Below are positions 1 to 5,675 of a stretch of DNA of 10,647 nt, in pieces; within the stretch, counting starts at the first letter, position 1, and each line of letters opens with the position of its first letter. This stretch comes from JAVBKX01 sp031553835 (GTDB lineage Bacteria; Bacteroidota; Bacteroidia; Bacteroidales; Azobacteroidaceae). Under the pieces are notes generated by a model that was not told the origin of the DNA, did not search any database, and saw nothing but the letters and a program-made list of their open reading frames with translations. Both the position numbers and the translations under genes were made by a program. The DNA is taken from the NCBI GenBank assembly GCA_031553835.1, contig JAVBKX010000052.1:1-10647 (forward strand), written 5' to 3'.

Positions 1-169
1 TTTGGAGAGGGATAAATGTCACGGAATCGACCATGGAAATGAAGTTTGTTGTGTCTCGATCAAATCTGAGGTCAATGGTTTGAACTTCGTTCGATTTTGG
101 GGGCTTGGTATTAGTGCAGGCCCAACAGCATAATATTAAAAAGCAGATGTGTTTTATGAATCGTAACAT
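1..169 (-). CDS. 6-bladed beta-propeller lipoprotein, N-terminal part (cassette 3, cut by window edge)
   Basis: Reading the minus strand from the ATG at 169 gives 56 residues with no stop before the window edge. They start MLRFIKHICF, followed by a hydrophobic stretch ending in 'CCWAC', so a lipoprotein signal peptide with Cys18 as the likely lipidated residue (the lipobox is weak). Residues 43-56 (FISMVDSVTFIPLQ) match the first blade strand of the two complete propellers in the window (VYDSVSFIRLET and FIDTMWYVPLET). It lies 112 bp downstream of the small-protein gene at 282-671, the same order as in the other two cassettes, which supports the call although most of the gene is missing. The likely role is an outer-envelope lipoprotein of the DUF5128/TolB-like propeller group. 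Its ligand is unknown. Confidence 0.8.
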   Translation of the reverse strand, partial: MLRFIKHICFLILCCWACTNTKPPKSNEVQTIDLRFDRDTTNFISMVDSVTFIPLQ

Positions 170-189
170 GATTTTCGTATTAAAATTGT

Positions 190-220
190 AACCTATCAGG
201 TTTTTGATGCCTGATAGGTT
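190..220 (-). repeat. Stem-loop between small-protein and propeller genes, cassette 3
   Basis: This is a perfect 11-bp inverted repeat (arms 190-200 and 210-220, loop 9 nt) in the 112-bp gap between the small-protein stop and the propeller start. No good U-run follows on the minus strand, so it is a weak terminator candidate. It may instead protect the upstream mRNA end or attenuate read-through into the propeller gene. The other two cassettes have unrelated inverted repeats at the same place. Confidence 0.65.
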
Positions 221-281
221 GTTGAATAAAATAAATCTGCCTCTGCGCTTTTTCGGATATTTCGGAAAAACGCAGTATTGG

Positions 282-671
282 CTATACTTCTGTCGAAGAG
301 CTGGTAGGACACAATTGCGGTTGGCTGCAATTTCCCGATTTGTCGGTGTTACAAATAGATACACAATTCGTACAGGTATTCACAGTCCTGCTTATCTCAA
401 TTTGTTTTCCTTTGGCATCAATCGTGTACTTAACCTCTGTCCACTTACAATCCATAGGTTTAACTGCACCGCAGTTATTACAATTGTCATTGCCATTTTC
501 ACCGTTCCCGGGATTCTCTCCAACACCCGGATTTTCAGTATCAGCCAGCGCTAAAACTCTTTTCAGACTCAATTTCGAGGCTTTTTCACCGTTCAGGGCG
601 ATATTCACATTTACAAAGGCCAATGCTGCCAACATGGCCAAACAGATACTTTTGATGATTATTTTTTTCAT
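282..671 (-). CDS. NVEALA-type secreted Cys-rich small protein, copy A (cassette 3)
   Basis: A 129-residue protein starting at the ATG at 671. A TTG six bases upstream also stays open, but the MKKIII start is the one shared with the paralogue at 5249-5632. Residues 1-25 are a basic and hydrophobic export signal. Residues 32-43 (SKLSLKRVLALA) resemble the NVEALA signature of short Bacteroidota exported proteins and end in an Ala-x-Ala-like site before an acidic residue, a plausible second cleavage point. A Gly/Asn linker with two ENPGxG units covers residues 46-58. The tail has eight cysteines (64, 67, 75, 100, 103, 107, 115, 121), including two CxxC pairs. It lies 64 bp after the thioredoxin-like gene of cassette 2 and upstream of a propeller gene. 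Function is unknown; an exported disulfide-bonded peptide is my inference. Confidence 0.8.
   Translation of the reverse strand: MKKIIIKSICLAMLAALAFVNVNIALNGEKASKLSLKRVLALADTENPGVGENPGNGENGNDNCNNCGAVKPMDCKWTEVKYTIDAKGKQIEISRTVNTCTNCVSICNTDKSGNCSQPQLCPTSSSTEV
498..533 (-). repeat. Two 18-bp tandem repeats coding ENPGxG, copy A
   Basis: Two imperfect 18-bp units (498-515 and 516-533) encode the ENPGxG linker between leader and Cys-rich domain. Copies B and C carry three units each, so the linker varies by whole in-frame units. Confidence 0.75.
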
Positions 672-843
672 TATCAAATTACTTTAATTGTTATGATTCA
701 GCTATTTGCTCGGATTAGTTATCCCACAAAAAGATTTACCAATATTTGCTGCAAATTGTTTCATAATAATTTTTTGACAATTCTGGCAATGTTTTTTCAG
801 GGATAAAAAACTCTTTGACAACAAGATCATTACCTAAAACAAA
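516..843 (-). repeat. Long direct repeat, copy A (thioredoxin 3' end, intergenic, leader)
   Basis: About 328 bp that is nearly identical to 3010-3336. It runs from the ENPG linker of the small-protein gene, through the leader and the 64-bp intergenic region, into the last ~35 codons of the preceding thioredoxin-like gene. Similarity drops sharply on both sides. By eye the only length difference is one base in the A-tract after the start codon. A third, shorter copy is at 5477-5674. Confidence 0.85.
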
Positions 844-1329
844 TATGAATAGGTTGTGATTATTGTCTTCGAATGGTAGGCCTACTTTTTGTATCCGAAA
901 TATCTCGAAATCGAATTGGATAGATTGTTTTAATATCCTTACAGTTCGAGAATTACAATCAGAAGCAAGAATAATGACATTTTCTTTTACATGTGAAATA
1001 TATTTCTCGATATGTTTTAATTCTTCTTGAAGACAGAGATCACACCCCATCGCGGAAGTTTTAATAACCAACATGGGGGCTTTCACCCTTTCTGTAAGAT
1101 AAATTAAATTTTCGTTTATGTCACTTATTTCCAATTCGGACGATAACTTCATGCCATTATTCATAATTGCCTGTTTTTCACGAAAGCACATTAATTGAAG
1201 ATATTGCTCAAAATTATCAAACTTCCCACTGATAGAATCTGCTTGAGTCTTCAGACACCAATTACACACAGTAATTACGACAGCCAACAATCCTCCTATA
1301 ATAAGAATCCGGTTATAATATTTATTCAT
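736..1329 (-). CDS. Membrane-anchored thioredoxin-fold protein with CxxC (cassette 2)
   Basis: A 197-residue protein with one hydrophobic segment at about residues 8-24 and then a periplasm-facing domain. Residues 87-99 (hydrophobic strand, then TSAMGCDLC) look like the first beta strand and CxxC (Cys96, Cys99) of a thioredoxin fold, followed by a charged helix (QEELKHIEKY). A later strand (NLFIFVLGNDLVVKEFF) fits the C-terminal half of the fold. It is a clear paralogue of 3229-3852: REKxxxxNNG near residue 50, the CDLC motif, and an almost identical C-terminus. It begins 10 bp after the propeller stop, so the two are probably co-translated. It could be a TlpA/ResA-like thiol-disulfide protein working on the Cys-rich partner; substrate and redox direction cannot be read from the sequence. 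Confidence 0.75.
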   Translation of the reverse strand: MNKYYNRILIIGGLLAVVITVCNWCLKTQADSISGKFDNFEQYLQLMCFREKQAIMNNGMKLSSELEISDINENLIYLTERVKAPMLVIKTSAMGCDLCLQEELKHIEKYISHVKENVIILASDCNSRTVRILKQSIQFDFEIFRIQKVGLPFEDNNHNLFIFVLGNDLVVKEFFIPEKTLPELSKNYYETICSKYW

Positions 1330-1339
1330 ATTAAGGATA

Positions 1340-2560
1340 TTAAAAAAGTTTTAATTTAAAATATGTTAAAATCGGATTATCTGTTTCGGGAATGTTTTCG
1401 ACAAAGATTTTGAGTTTTGGTGAAAGATTTGGATTGTTTTTTATAGTTTGCTTAATCAAGTGAGTTTGATATAATCCTGCAAAAGTATCTCCAAAACAAG
1501 TCATTGCTTTTAAATGGGATGGATTTAATTGATTATTTCCTTTAAATGTAATGCCGTGAAAGCTTTTTCCGGTGATTTTGGAATAGAAAAAAGCATAGTT
1601 TACATTTTTTTTACCTTTTATTCGAAAAATTAAATAATTATCGGAGATGGCATTTATGCTTGAAAAACTGTTGTATTGTTTTGATTGGTACATGAATTTC
1701 AGCTCATTGCCTTTTACAAACAATTTTTGCGGGATACGGTCTTTTAGTTGAAAAACATATTTAGCATGTATTAGTCTGCCATCGGTTATCATAAATACAG
1801 TGTCATTGTAATACTCATTATAATAAATATTATTGTTATACATGTGTAATGCTTCAGAATTAAATCTCAATGCGTGATCTTTATTTACGTAAAAACCGTG
1901 ATGGTTGATGTGGAAACTGCTGTCACATTGTATCACATTGTAATTACGAATGCTCGGTATATGATTATTAAATGCGCTGAATGTGTAGAAGTAAAATGAA
2001 TTCGGCTGACAATAGACAAACTGAGAAAAAAGAAAAGGCATTATTTTTTCATATAAAAAGACACCGTCTTTTGAATAGAAAGACATTTTATTAGTTTGTT
2101 GGTCATAAATTGCTACTTTGTTGTCAATCAGAGAAAAATCAGTAACTTCATTGTATTCCCCCGGCCCTTTTCCCGATTGTCCGATTCGGTTCAAAAATGA
2201 TCCGTTTAATGAAAAACGAAAAACACCTTTCGCATTATATCTGTCTAAAACAAAAAATGACGAATCATCAAATTCCATTTTTTGAGTTTCACCGATCAAG
2301 CATCTATCGGATGTTTCCAAAGGCACATACCACATGGTGTCTATAAACATGTCTGCATCCCCGATCTGCATATCGGATAAGTCATACTTTGTTAAGTCTA
2401 TTTTTATTAATTCATTTTTCCGGACGGAAAATAAATCCATATCTTTGGTTATTTGACGATCGTCAACATGATGAATTAATTTCGGTTGACTTCCCGATTG
2501 ACAAGAGTAATTTACGCAAATGAAGACCATTAAAATAAAATTAATTCTCAAAAGTTTCAT
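1340..2560 (-). CDS. 6-bladed beta-propeller lipoprotein (cassette 2)
   Basis: A 406-residue protein. Residues 1-20 form a lipoprotein signal ending in NYSC, with Cys20 the likely lipidated residue. The first blade strand is at about 72-82 (FIDTMWYVPLE), and the family hallmark FLNRIGQSGKGPGEY is at 122-136, as in the Bacteroidota 6-bladed propeller (DUF5128/BF3164-like, TolB-like) lipoproteins. The C-terminus ends in DNPIL...LKLF, matching the DNPII...LKDF end of the cassette-1 copy. Apart from these motifs it is strongly diverged from that copy, far more than the leaders of the small proteins are from each other. It is followed after 10 bp by the thioredoxin-like gene. Such proteins sit in the envelope; a binding or scaffold role is more likely than catalysis. 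Confidence 0.85.
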   Translation of the reverse strand: MKLLRINFILMVFICVNYSCQSGSQPKLIHHVDDRQITKDMDLFSVRKNELIKIDLTKYDLSDMQIGDADMFIDTMWYVPLETSDRCLIGETQKMEFDDSSFFVLDRYNAKGVFRFSLNGSFLNRIGQSGKGPGEYNEVTDFSLIDNKVAIYDQQTNKMSFYSKDGVFLYEKIMPFLFSQFVYCQPNSFYFYTFSAFNNHIPSIRNYNVIQCDSSFHINHHGFYVNKDHALRFNSEALHMYNNNIYYNEYYNDTVFMITDGRLIHAKYVFQLKDRIPQKLFVKGNELKFMYQSKQYNSFSSINAISDNYLIFRIKGKKNVNYAFFYSKITGKSFHGITFKGNNQLNPSHLKAMTCFGDTFAGLYQTHLIKQTIKNNPNLSPKLKIFVENIPETDNPILTYFKLKLF

Positions 2561-2805
2561 ATTATTATAATTATATCGTTTTTTATTCTTGAGTGAGGTG
2601 GCTTATATATCAATATTCCTTTTCTTTCGAAAAATGCACGCGTTACAACTAAGCGATCAAGCATAATAACAAAGTATAAACGCGTGCGCATCTATTAGGT
2701 GTAATAAAACTTGAACGCAAAATAATGTTTCAACCTAGACATTTTGAAAGATATTTTTTGTTAAGAATTCTATATATAAACTTAGAAATTTACATGACTT
2801 AACCA
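2561..2805. other. AT-rich intergenic gap, cassette 2
   Basis: 245 bp separate the small-protein stop from the propeller start, against 81 and 112 bp in the other cassettes. I see no ORF of merit. It contains the inverted repeat at 2636-2687; about 75 bp between that repeat and the propeller ATG could hold a promoter, but I find no TAnnTTTG box. Confidence 0.6.
2636..2687 (-). terminator. Candidate terminator after small-protein gene, cassette 2
   Basis: This is a perfect 9-bp GC-rich inverted repeat (2636-2644 with 2679-2687, GCACGCGTT type). On the minus strand it is followed at once by A then five Ts. The 34-nt loop is long for an intrinsic terminator, so it may be leaky and act as an attenuator between the small-protein gene and the propeller gene. 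Confidence 0.5.
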
Positions 2806-3129
2806 TTAAATTCCATAACAAGGAGATGGCATAATACATAATCCGAATCCCTTGGTACAAATCTCTCTCCATCCATCTGTTTCATATGTCCATGAAATCA
2901 ATGCCAAATTAATGGTTACCGTAACTTTACATGATAGAATTTCAACATTCCAATTTGTAAATGGCTTTCCTATTTCTCCGGTTCCCGGATTTTCACCATC
3001 CCCAGGATTCTCTCCGCTACCCGGATTTTCAGTATCAGCCAGCGCTAAAACTCTTTTCAGGCTCAATTTCGAGGCTTTTTCGCCGTTTAGGGCGATATTC
3101 ACATTTACAAAGGCCAATGCTGCCAACAT
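2806..3129 (-). CDS. NVEALA-type secreted Cys-rich small protein, copy B, start frameshifted
   Basis: The frame encodes the same leader (NVNIALNGEKASKLSLKRVL, then ALADTENPG), three ENPGxG units and a tail with four cysteines around a core CKVTVTI that matches CKVTVSI in copy C. The expected start is the ATG at 3162-3164, but the A-tract after it has six As where copies A and C have seven. That ATG therefore reads Met-Lys-Lys-stop. I give the first in-frame ATG (3129), which starts inside the signal peptide without its basic end; a TTG at 3135 is also possible. Upstream in frame there are only ATA/ATT codons before a TAA. Either the gene is recently inactivated, it is expressed through slippage on the A-run, or the base is a sequencing error. 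The mature domain is intact, which argues against long-standing decay. Confidence 0.7.
   Translation of the reverse strand: MLAALAFVNVNIALNGEKASKLSLKRVLALADTENPGSGENPGDGENPGTGEIGKPFTNWNVEILSCKVTVTINLALISWTYETDGWREICTKGFGLCIMPSPCYGI
2974..3027 (-). repeat. Three 18-bp tandem repeats coding ENPGxG, copy B
   Basis: Imperfect 18-bp units at 2974-2991, 2992-3009 and 3010-3027 encode ENPGSG, ENPGDG and ENPGTG on the minus strand. They join leader and Cys-rich tail. Confidence 0.75.
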
Positions 3130-3336
3130 GGCCAAACAAATACTTCTGATGATTATTTTTTCATTTATAAATTATTTTAATTGTTATGATTCAACTATTT
3201 CTCCGGATTAGTTATCCCACAAAAAGATTTACCAATATTTGCCGCAAATTGTTTCATAATAATTTTTTGACAATTCGTGCAATGTTTTTTCAGGGATAAA
3301 AAACTCTTTGACAACAAGATCGTTATCTAAAACAAA
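3010..3336 (-). repeat. Long direct repeat, copy B
   Basis: Counterpart of 516-843. It covers the linker, leader, intergenic region and the last ~35 codons of the cassette-1 thioredoxin-like gene. It is one base shorter because of the A6 tract at 3156-3161. Confidence 0.85.
3156..3164 (-). other. Ancestral start ATG with A6 tract (frameshift site)
   Basis: On the minus strand this reads ATG followed by six As and then TAA, giving a three-codon ORF. At the same place copies A (662-671) and C (5623-5632) have ATG plus seven As and stay open. A one-base change in this homopolymer would restore copy B, so it is a candidate slippage or phase-variation site. Confidence 0.75.
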
Positions 3337-3852
3337 AGTAAAAAGATTGTGATTTTTATCTTCAAATGGAATACCGATAGTATTTAATTGAAATAGCCGG
3401 AAGTCTATATTGAGTTTGTTTTTTAAAATCAATGTTGATCGTATGTTATAACCGGAAGCAATAACAATAATATTATCAATGCCGATTTTGGAAACATATT
3501 TACTGATATGTTTCATCTCTTCTTCTAAACATAAATCGCAACTTAATGCAGATGTTTTTATAATAAGTTTAGGAACGCTATTTTGCATTATAACTTGCTG
3601 CAATTTAATGTCTTTCCCGCTCTCGTTCACGCTTAAATCCGGACGTATTTTTATTCCATTATTTTCAAAAGTCATCTTTTCTCGGTATTTCAATAATTTG
3701 AAATATTCGTCAAACCTATGGACTTTTTCTGTCATCATGTTTGTATGTTTATTTATCTCCTTGCTTTGGGAAGAAACATATAATAGTCCTAACAACAAAC
3801 ACACTATTAATCCGACATATATGAAATGCAGGTTGATGTTGAATAACTTCAT
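3229..3852 (-). CDS. Membrane-anchored thioredoxin-fold protein with CxxC (cassette 1)
   Basis: A 207-residue protein with a single N-terminal hydrophobic anchor at about residues 10-26 and no lipobox. Residues 96-108 (LIIKTSALSCDLC) give the strand plus CxxC (Cys105, Cys108) of a thioredoxin fold, followed by an acidic/basic helix (LEEEMKHISKY). The last ~30 residues (from LVVKEFFIPEKTL) are nearly identical to the cassette-2 paralogue, while the rest is only moderately similar. It starts 4 bp after the propeller stop, so translational coupling is likely. The cis-Pro position of a standard thioredoxin may be Pro162 in GIPFEDKNHN; this is by eye only. A thiol-disulfide role toward the neighbouring Cys-rich peptides is inferred from context. 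Confidence 0.75.
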   Translation of the reverse strand: MKLFNINLHFIYVGLIVCLLLGLLYVSSQSKEINKHTNMMTEKVHRFDEYFKLLKYREKMTFENNGIKIRPDLSVNESGKDIKLQQVIMQNSVPKLIIKTSALSCDLCLEEEMKHISKYVSKIGIDNIIVIASGYNIRSTLILKNKLNIDFRLFQLNTIGIPFEDKNHNLFTFVLDNDLVVKEFFIPEKTLHELSKNYYETICGKYW

Positions 3853-3856
3853 GATC

Positions 3857-5167
3857 TTAAAAGTCTTTTAACCTTGTAACCATAATAATCGGGTTATCCG
3901 CTTCATCAACACTATTAATAAAATCAATCTCTTTATCGGAAAGTGTGAAATTGGCAGATTCAATAGCCGCAGCATAATTTTTCTTTAATTGACGGTTGAT
4001 AACGGATAACAAGGGGGATGTCAATTTTGAAAGCATTACTTTTTTTATATCTCTTTTACCGGTTTTCATTTCTTGCAATATTTCTTGCATGGCAATAAAC
4101 GCCTCCGGCTCTACAATACCGACAAGCAAATCACCTTTTGTGCATACAAATCCTCGGGCTGATGCTAAAGCATACATATCGTTGATGTACATGGCTGAAA
4201 CTTTGTAAGTATTCGATTTTTTGGAATAATAACAATCAAAATTTTTTCTTTTATAAACCAACTCACTTACAATGTGTGAAGTTATTTCCGCGGATGCACT
4301 CGAATAAACATATTCGCCATGTTCTCGAATTGCTTTTGTAAGATTTCGGTCTGTAATATTATGATACAAACTTGGCGGGATCGTATGCTTGCCAAAATCC
4401 CAACTGTACTTTGTGCTTATCTTATTATTCTCAATTTTGTATATATTGTTGCTATAATAAGGAGAAAATAAGATTTGATCCCGGTAAGCCGTGATTGCTT
4501 CTTTGCTCGGAGGGGAAAGTTCCTTCGTATTTTCGTCGTAAGGCAACATCCGGCTTAATATTTTCTTGTGTTCATCAACAATAATCATGTTATGATCGTT
4601 TGGTTTCCCGCCTCTTTGAAAAATGTTGTTCAAGTATAGCAAATATTGATTTTCAGCGATCACACTTATAGAGGATACCCACCAATCAATCCTGATATCT
4701 TTTACAAAAGTTCCGTCTAATGTATATCGCTTTATTGTTTTACGATTGTGATCCCATACCAATAATTCATCTTTGTATTTATCATAAGCAATGTCGCAAG
4801 GGACATCATATTCTTCGGGGCCTTTGCCGCTTTTTCCGATCCGGTTCAGGAATTTTCCGGTTTTATCAAATGCGAACACCATTTTGGCGCTTATCATGTC
4901 CAATATAATATATTTGTCCTCAAGGGCAATTATTTTTGAAATATTTCCGATGAGTGAATTTACGGATGTTTCTAATCGAATAAAACTGACACTATCGTAA
5001 ACATCAGAGAATTTTAAAACAGTATTATCTTCGATATGATCAACTATCAAGCGCTTTGCAGAAGGATCGTCATAGGCCTCTTCATTGGAGACAGCATTAT
5101 TTGGTGTTTGTCTGCAACAAGCCAATAACAGGCAGACAATAATTAGAGAATATTTTGATAACATCAT
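3857..5167 (-). CDS. 6-bladed beta-propeller lipoprotein (cassette 1)
   Basis: A 436-residue protein. The start is ATG at 5167, with a second ATG directly after it. The signal peptide ends LLLAC, with Cys17 as the lipidation site. A short polar stretch leads to the first blade (VYDSVSFIRLETS, about 56-68). The hallmark FLNRIGKSGKGPEEY is at 106-120, and blade-like repeats with Trp/Tyr-rich strands follow to the end (DNPIIMVTRLKDF). It belongs with the Bacteroidota 6-bladed propeller lipoproteins (DUF5128/BF3164-like). It lies 81 bp downstream of small-protein copy C and 4 bp upstream of the thioredoxin-like gene. There is no run of acidic residues directly after the lipidated Cys, so surface export is not obvious. 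Ligand unknown. Confidence 0.85.
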   Translation of the reverse strand: MMLSKYSLIIVCLLLACCRQTPNNAVSNEEAYDDPSAKRLIVDHIEDNTVLKFSDVYDSVSFIRLETSVNSLIGNISKIIALEDKYIILDMISAKMVFAFDKTGKFLNRIGKSGKGPEEYDVPCDIAYDKYKDELLVWDHNRKTIKRYTLDGTFVKDIRIDWWVSSISVIAENQYLLYLNNIFQRGGKPNDHNMIIVDEHKKILSRMLPYDENTKELSPPSKEAITAYRDQILFSPYYSNNIYKIENNKISTKYSWDFGKHTIPPSLYHNITDRNLTKAIREHGEYVYSSASAEITSHIVSELVYKRKNFDCYYSKKSNTYKVSAMYINDMYALASARGFVCTKGDLLVGIVEPEAFIAMQEILQEMKTGKRDIKKVMLSKLTSPLLSVINRQLKKNYAAAIESANFTLSDKEIDFINSVDEADNPIIMVTRLKDF

Positions 5168-5202
5168 TTTTGATTAAAATTTATTTTATGTTTTGTTTGA
5201 AT

Positions 5203-5242
5203 AATAGCCTGTTTATGTCAAAATGAGCGTAAACAGGCTATT
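5203..5242 (-). repeat. Stem-loop between small-protein and propeller genes, cassette 1
   Basis: This is a perfect 13-bp inverted repeat (5203-5215 with 5230-5242, loop 14 nt) starting 7 bp after the small-protein stop codon. It is the strongest of the three cassette stem-loops. No U-tract follows on the minus strand, so mRNA stabilisation or attenuation fits better than a classical terminator. Confidence 0.75.
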
Positions 5243-5248
5243 GATCGT

Positions 5249-5632
5249 TTAGAATAAAGAAGCGTCACATCCGGAACAACTCCAACAATGAGCGACTGTA
5301 TCTCCATCAACACATGAATGGGTTTTACCTTCAGCTTCCCATTTTACAATACCGATGGAGACTGTGACTTTACACTTTTCCTCCCTGCAATCGTGGACTT
5401 TAGAATTCCACCATCCACTTAGTCCCCCCTCGTCGTCATTCTCTCCGTTCCCGGGATTTTCCCCGTTTCCGGGATTCTCTCCGCCACCCGGATTTTCAGT
5501 TTCAGCCAGCGCTAAAACTCTTTTCAGACTCAATTTCGAGGCTTTTTCACCGTTCAGGGCGATATTCACATTTACAAAGGCAAATGCTGCCAACATGGCC
5601 AAACAGATACTTCTGATGATTATTTTTTTCAT
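5249..5632 (-). CDS. NVEALA-type secreted Cys-rich small protein, copy C (cassette 1)
   Basis: A 127-residue protein with ATG at 5632 followed by an A7 tract. Residues 1-25 are an export signal (MKKIIIRSICLAMLAAFAFV then NVNIA). Residues 32-43 (SKLSLKRVLALA) resemble the NVEALA signature. ENPGGG/ENPGNG/ENPGNG units form a linker at 46-63. The mature tail has six cysteines (82, 87, 107, 116, 119, 122) and a core EKCKVTVSIGIVKW that copy B shares. By eye the leader DNA differs from copy A at about three positions over some 140 bp, while the tails are hardly alignable. It is first in the array, with no thioredoxin-like gene before it; a GC-rich gene-free stretch lies upstream. An exported, disulfide-stabilised peptide is likely; its activity is unknown. 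Confidence 0.82.
   Translation of the reverse strand: MKKIIIRSICLAMLAAFAFVNVNIALNGEKASKLSLKRVLALAETENPGGGENPGNGENPGNGENDDEGGLSGWWNSKVHDCREEKCKVTVSIGIVKWEAEGKTHSCVDGDTVAHCWSCSGCDASLF
5441..5494 (-). repeat. Three 18-bp tandem repeats coding ENPGxG, copy C
   Basis: Units at 5441-5458, 5459-5476 and 5477-5494 encode ENPGNG, ENPGNG and ENPGGG on the minus strand. They are the most regular of the three linker arrays. Confidence 0.8.
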
Positions 5633-5674
5633 TTATAAATTATTTTAATTGTTATGATTCAATTGTTTGTTCGG
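5477..5674 (-). repeat. Long direct repeat, short copy C (linker, leader and upstream region)
   Basis: Third copy of the block at 516-843 and 3010-3336. Identity to copy B is complete over the 30 bp upstream of the start codon (5633-5662) and fades by about 5674, where the sequence switches to GC-rich DNA. The part covering the thioredoxin-like gene's 3' end is absent here, which marks the edge of the array. Confidence 0.8.
5633..5662 (-). promoter_or_regulatory. Conserved AT-rich leader region upstream of the small-protein start
   Basis: The AT-rich 30 bp directly upstream of the ATG are identical between copies C and B (3165-3194) and close to identical in copy A (672-701). Conservation in copy C, which has no upstream cassette gene, suggests it carries translation-initiation or promoter signals. 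I see no Shine-Dalgarno sequence, as is usual in Bacteroidota, and no exact TAnnTTTG box, so the promoter part is uncertain. Confidence 0.35.
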
Positions 5675-5675
5675 G

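Noticed and set aside
340..687. Plus-strand ORF opposite small-protein copy A, with similar ones at 2852-3211 and 5355-5648 sharing FSVSASAKTLFRLNFEAF
   Set aside because: They are the antisense of the conserved leader, so their mutual similarity follows from the minus-strand repeat. The minus-strand reading has a signal peptide and a family signature; these do not.
441..5494. 18-bp repeats as a CRISPR array
   Set aside because: Units are contiguous without spacers and encode an in-frame protein linker.
249..5632. Small proteins as class I lanthipeptide or other modified-peptide precursors
   Set aside because: No modification enzyme, peptidase-transporter or double-glycine leader is visible in the window; a Sec signal with disulfides explains the sequence better.
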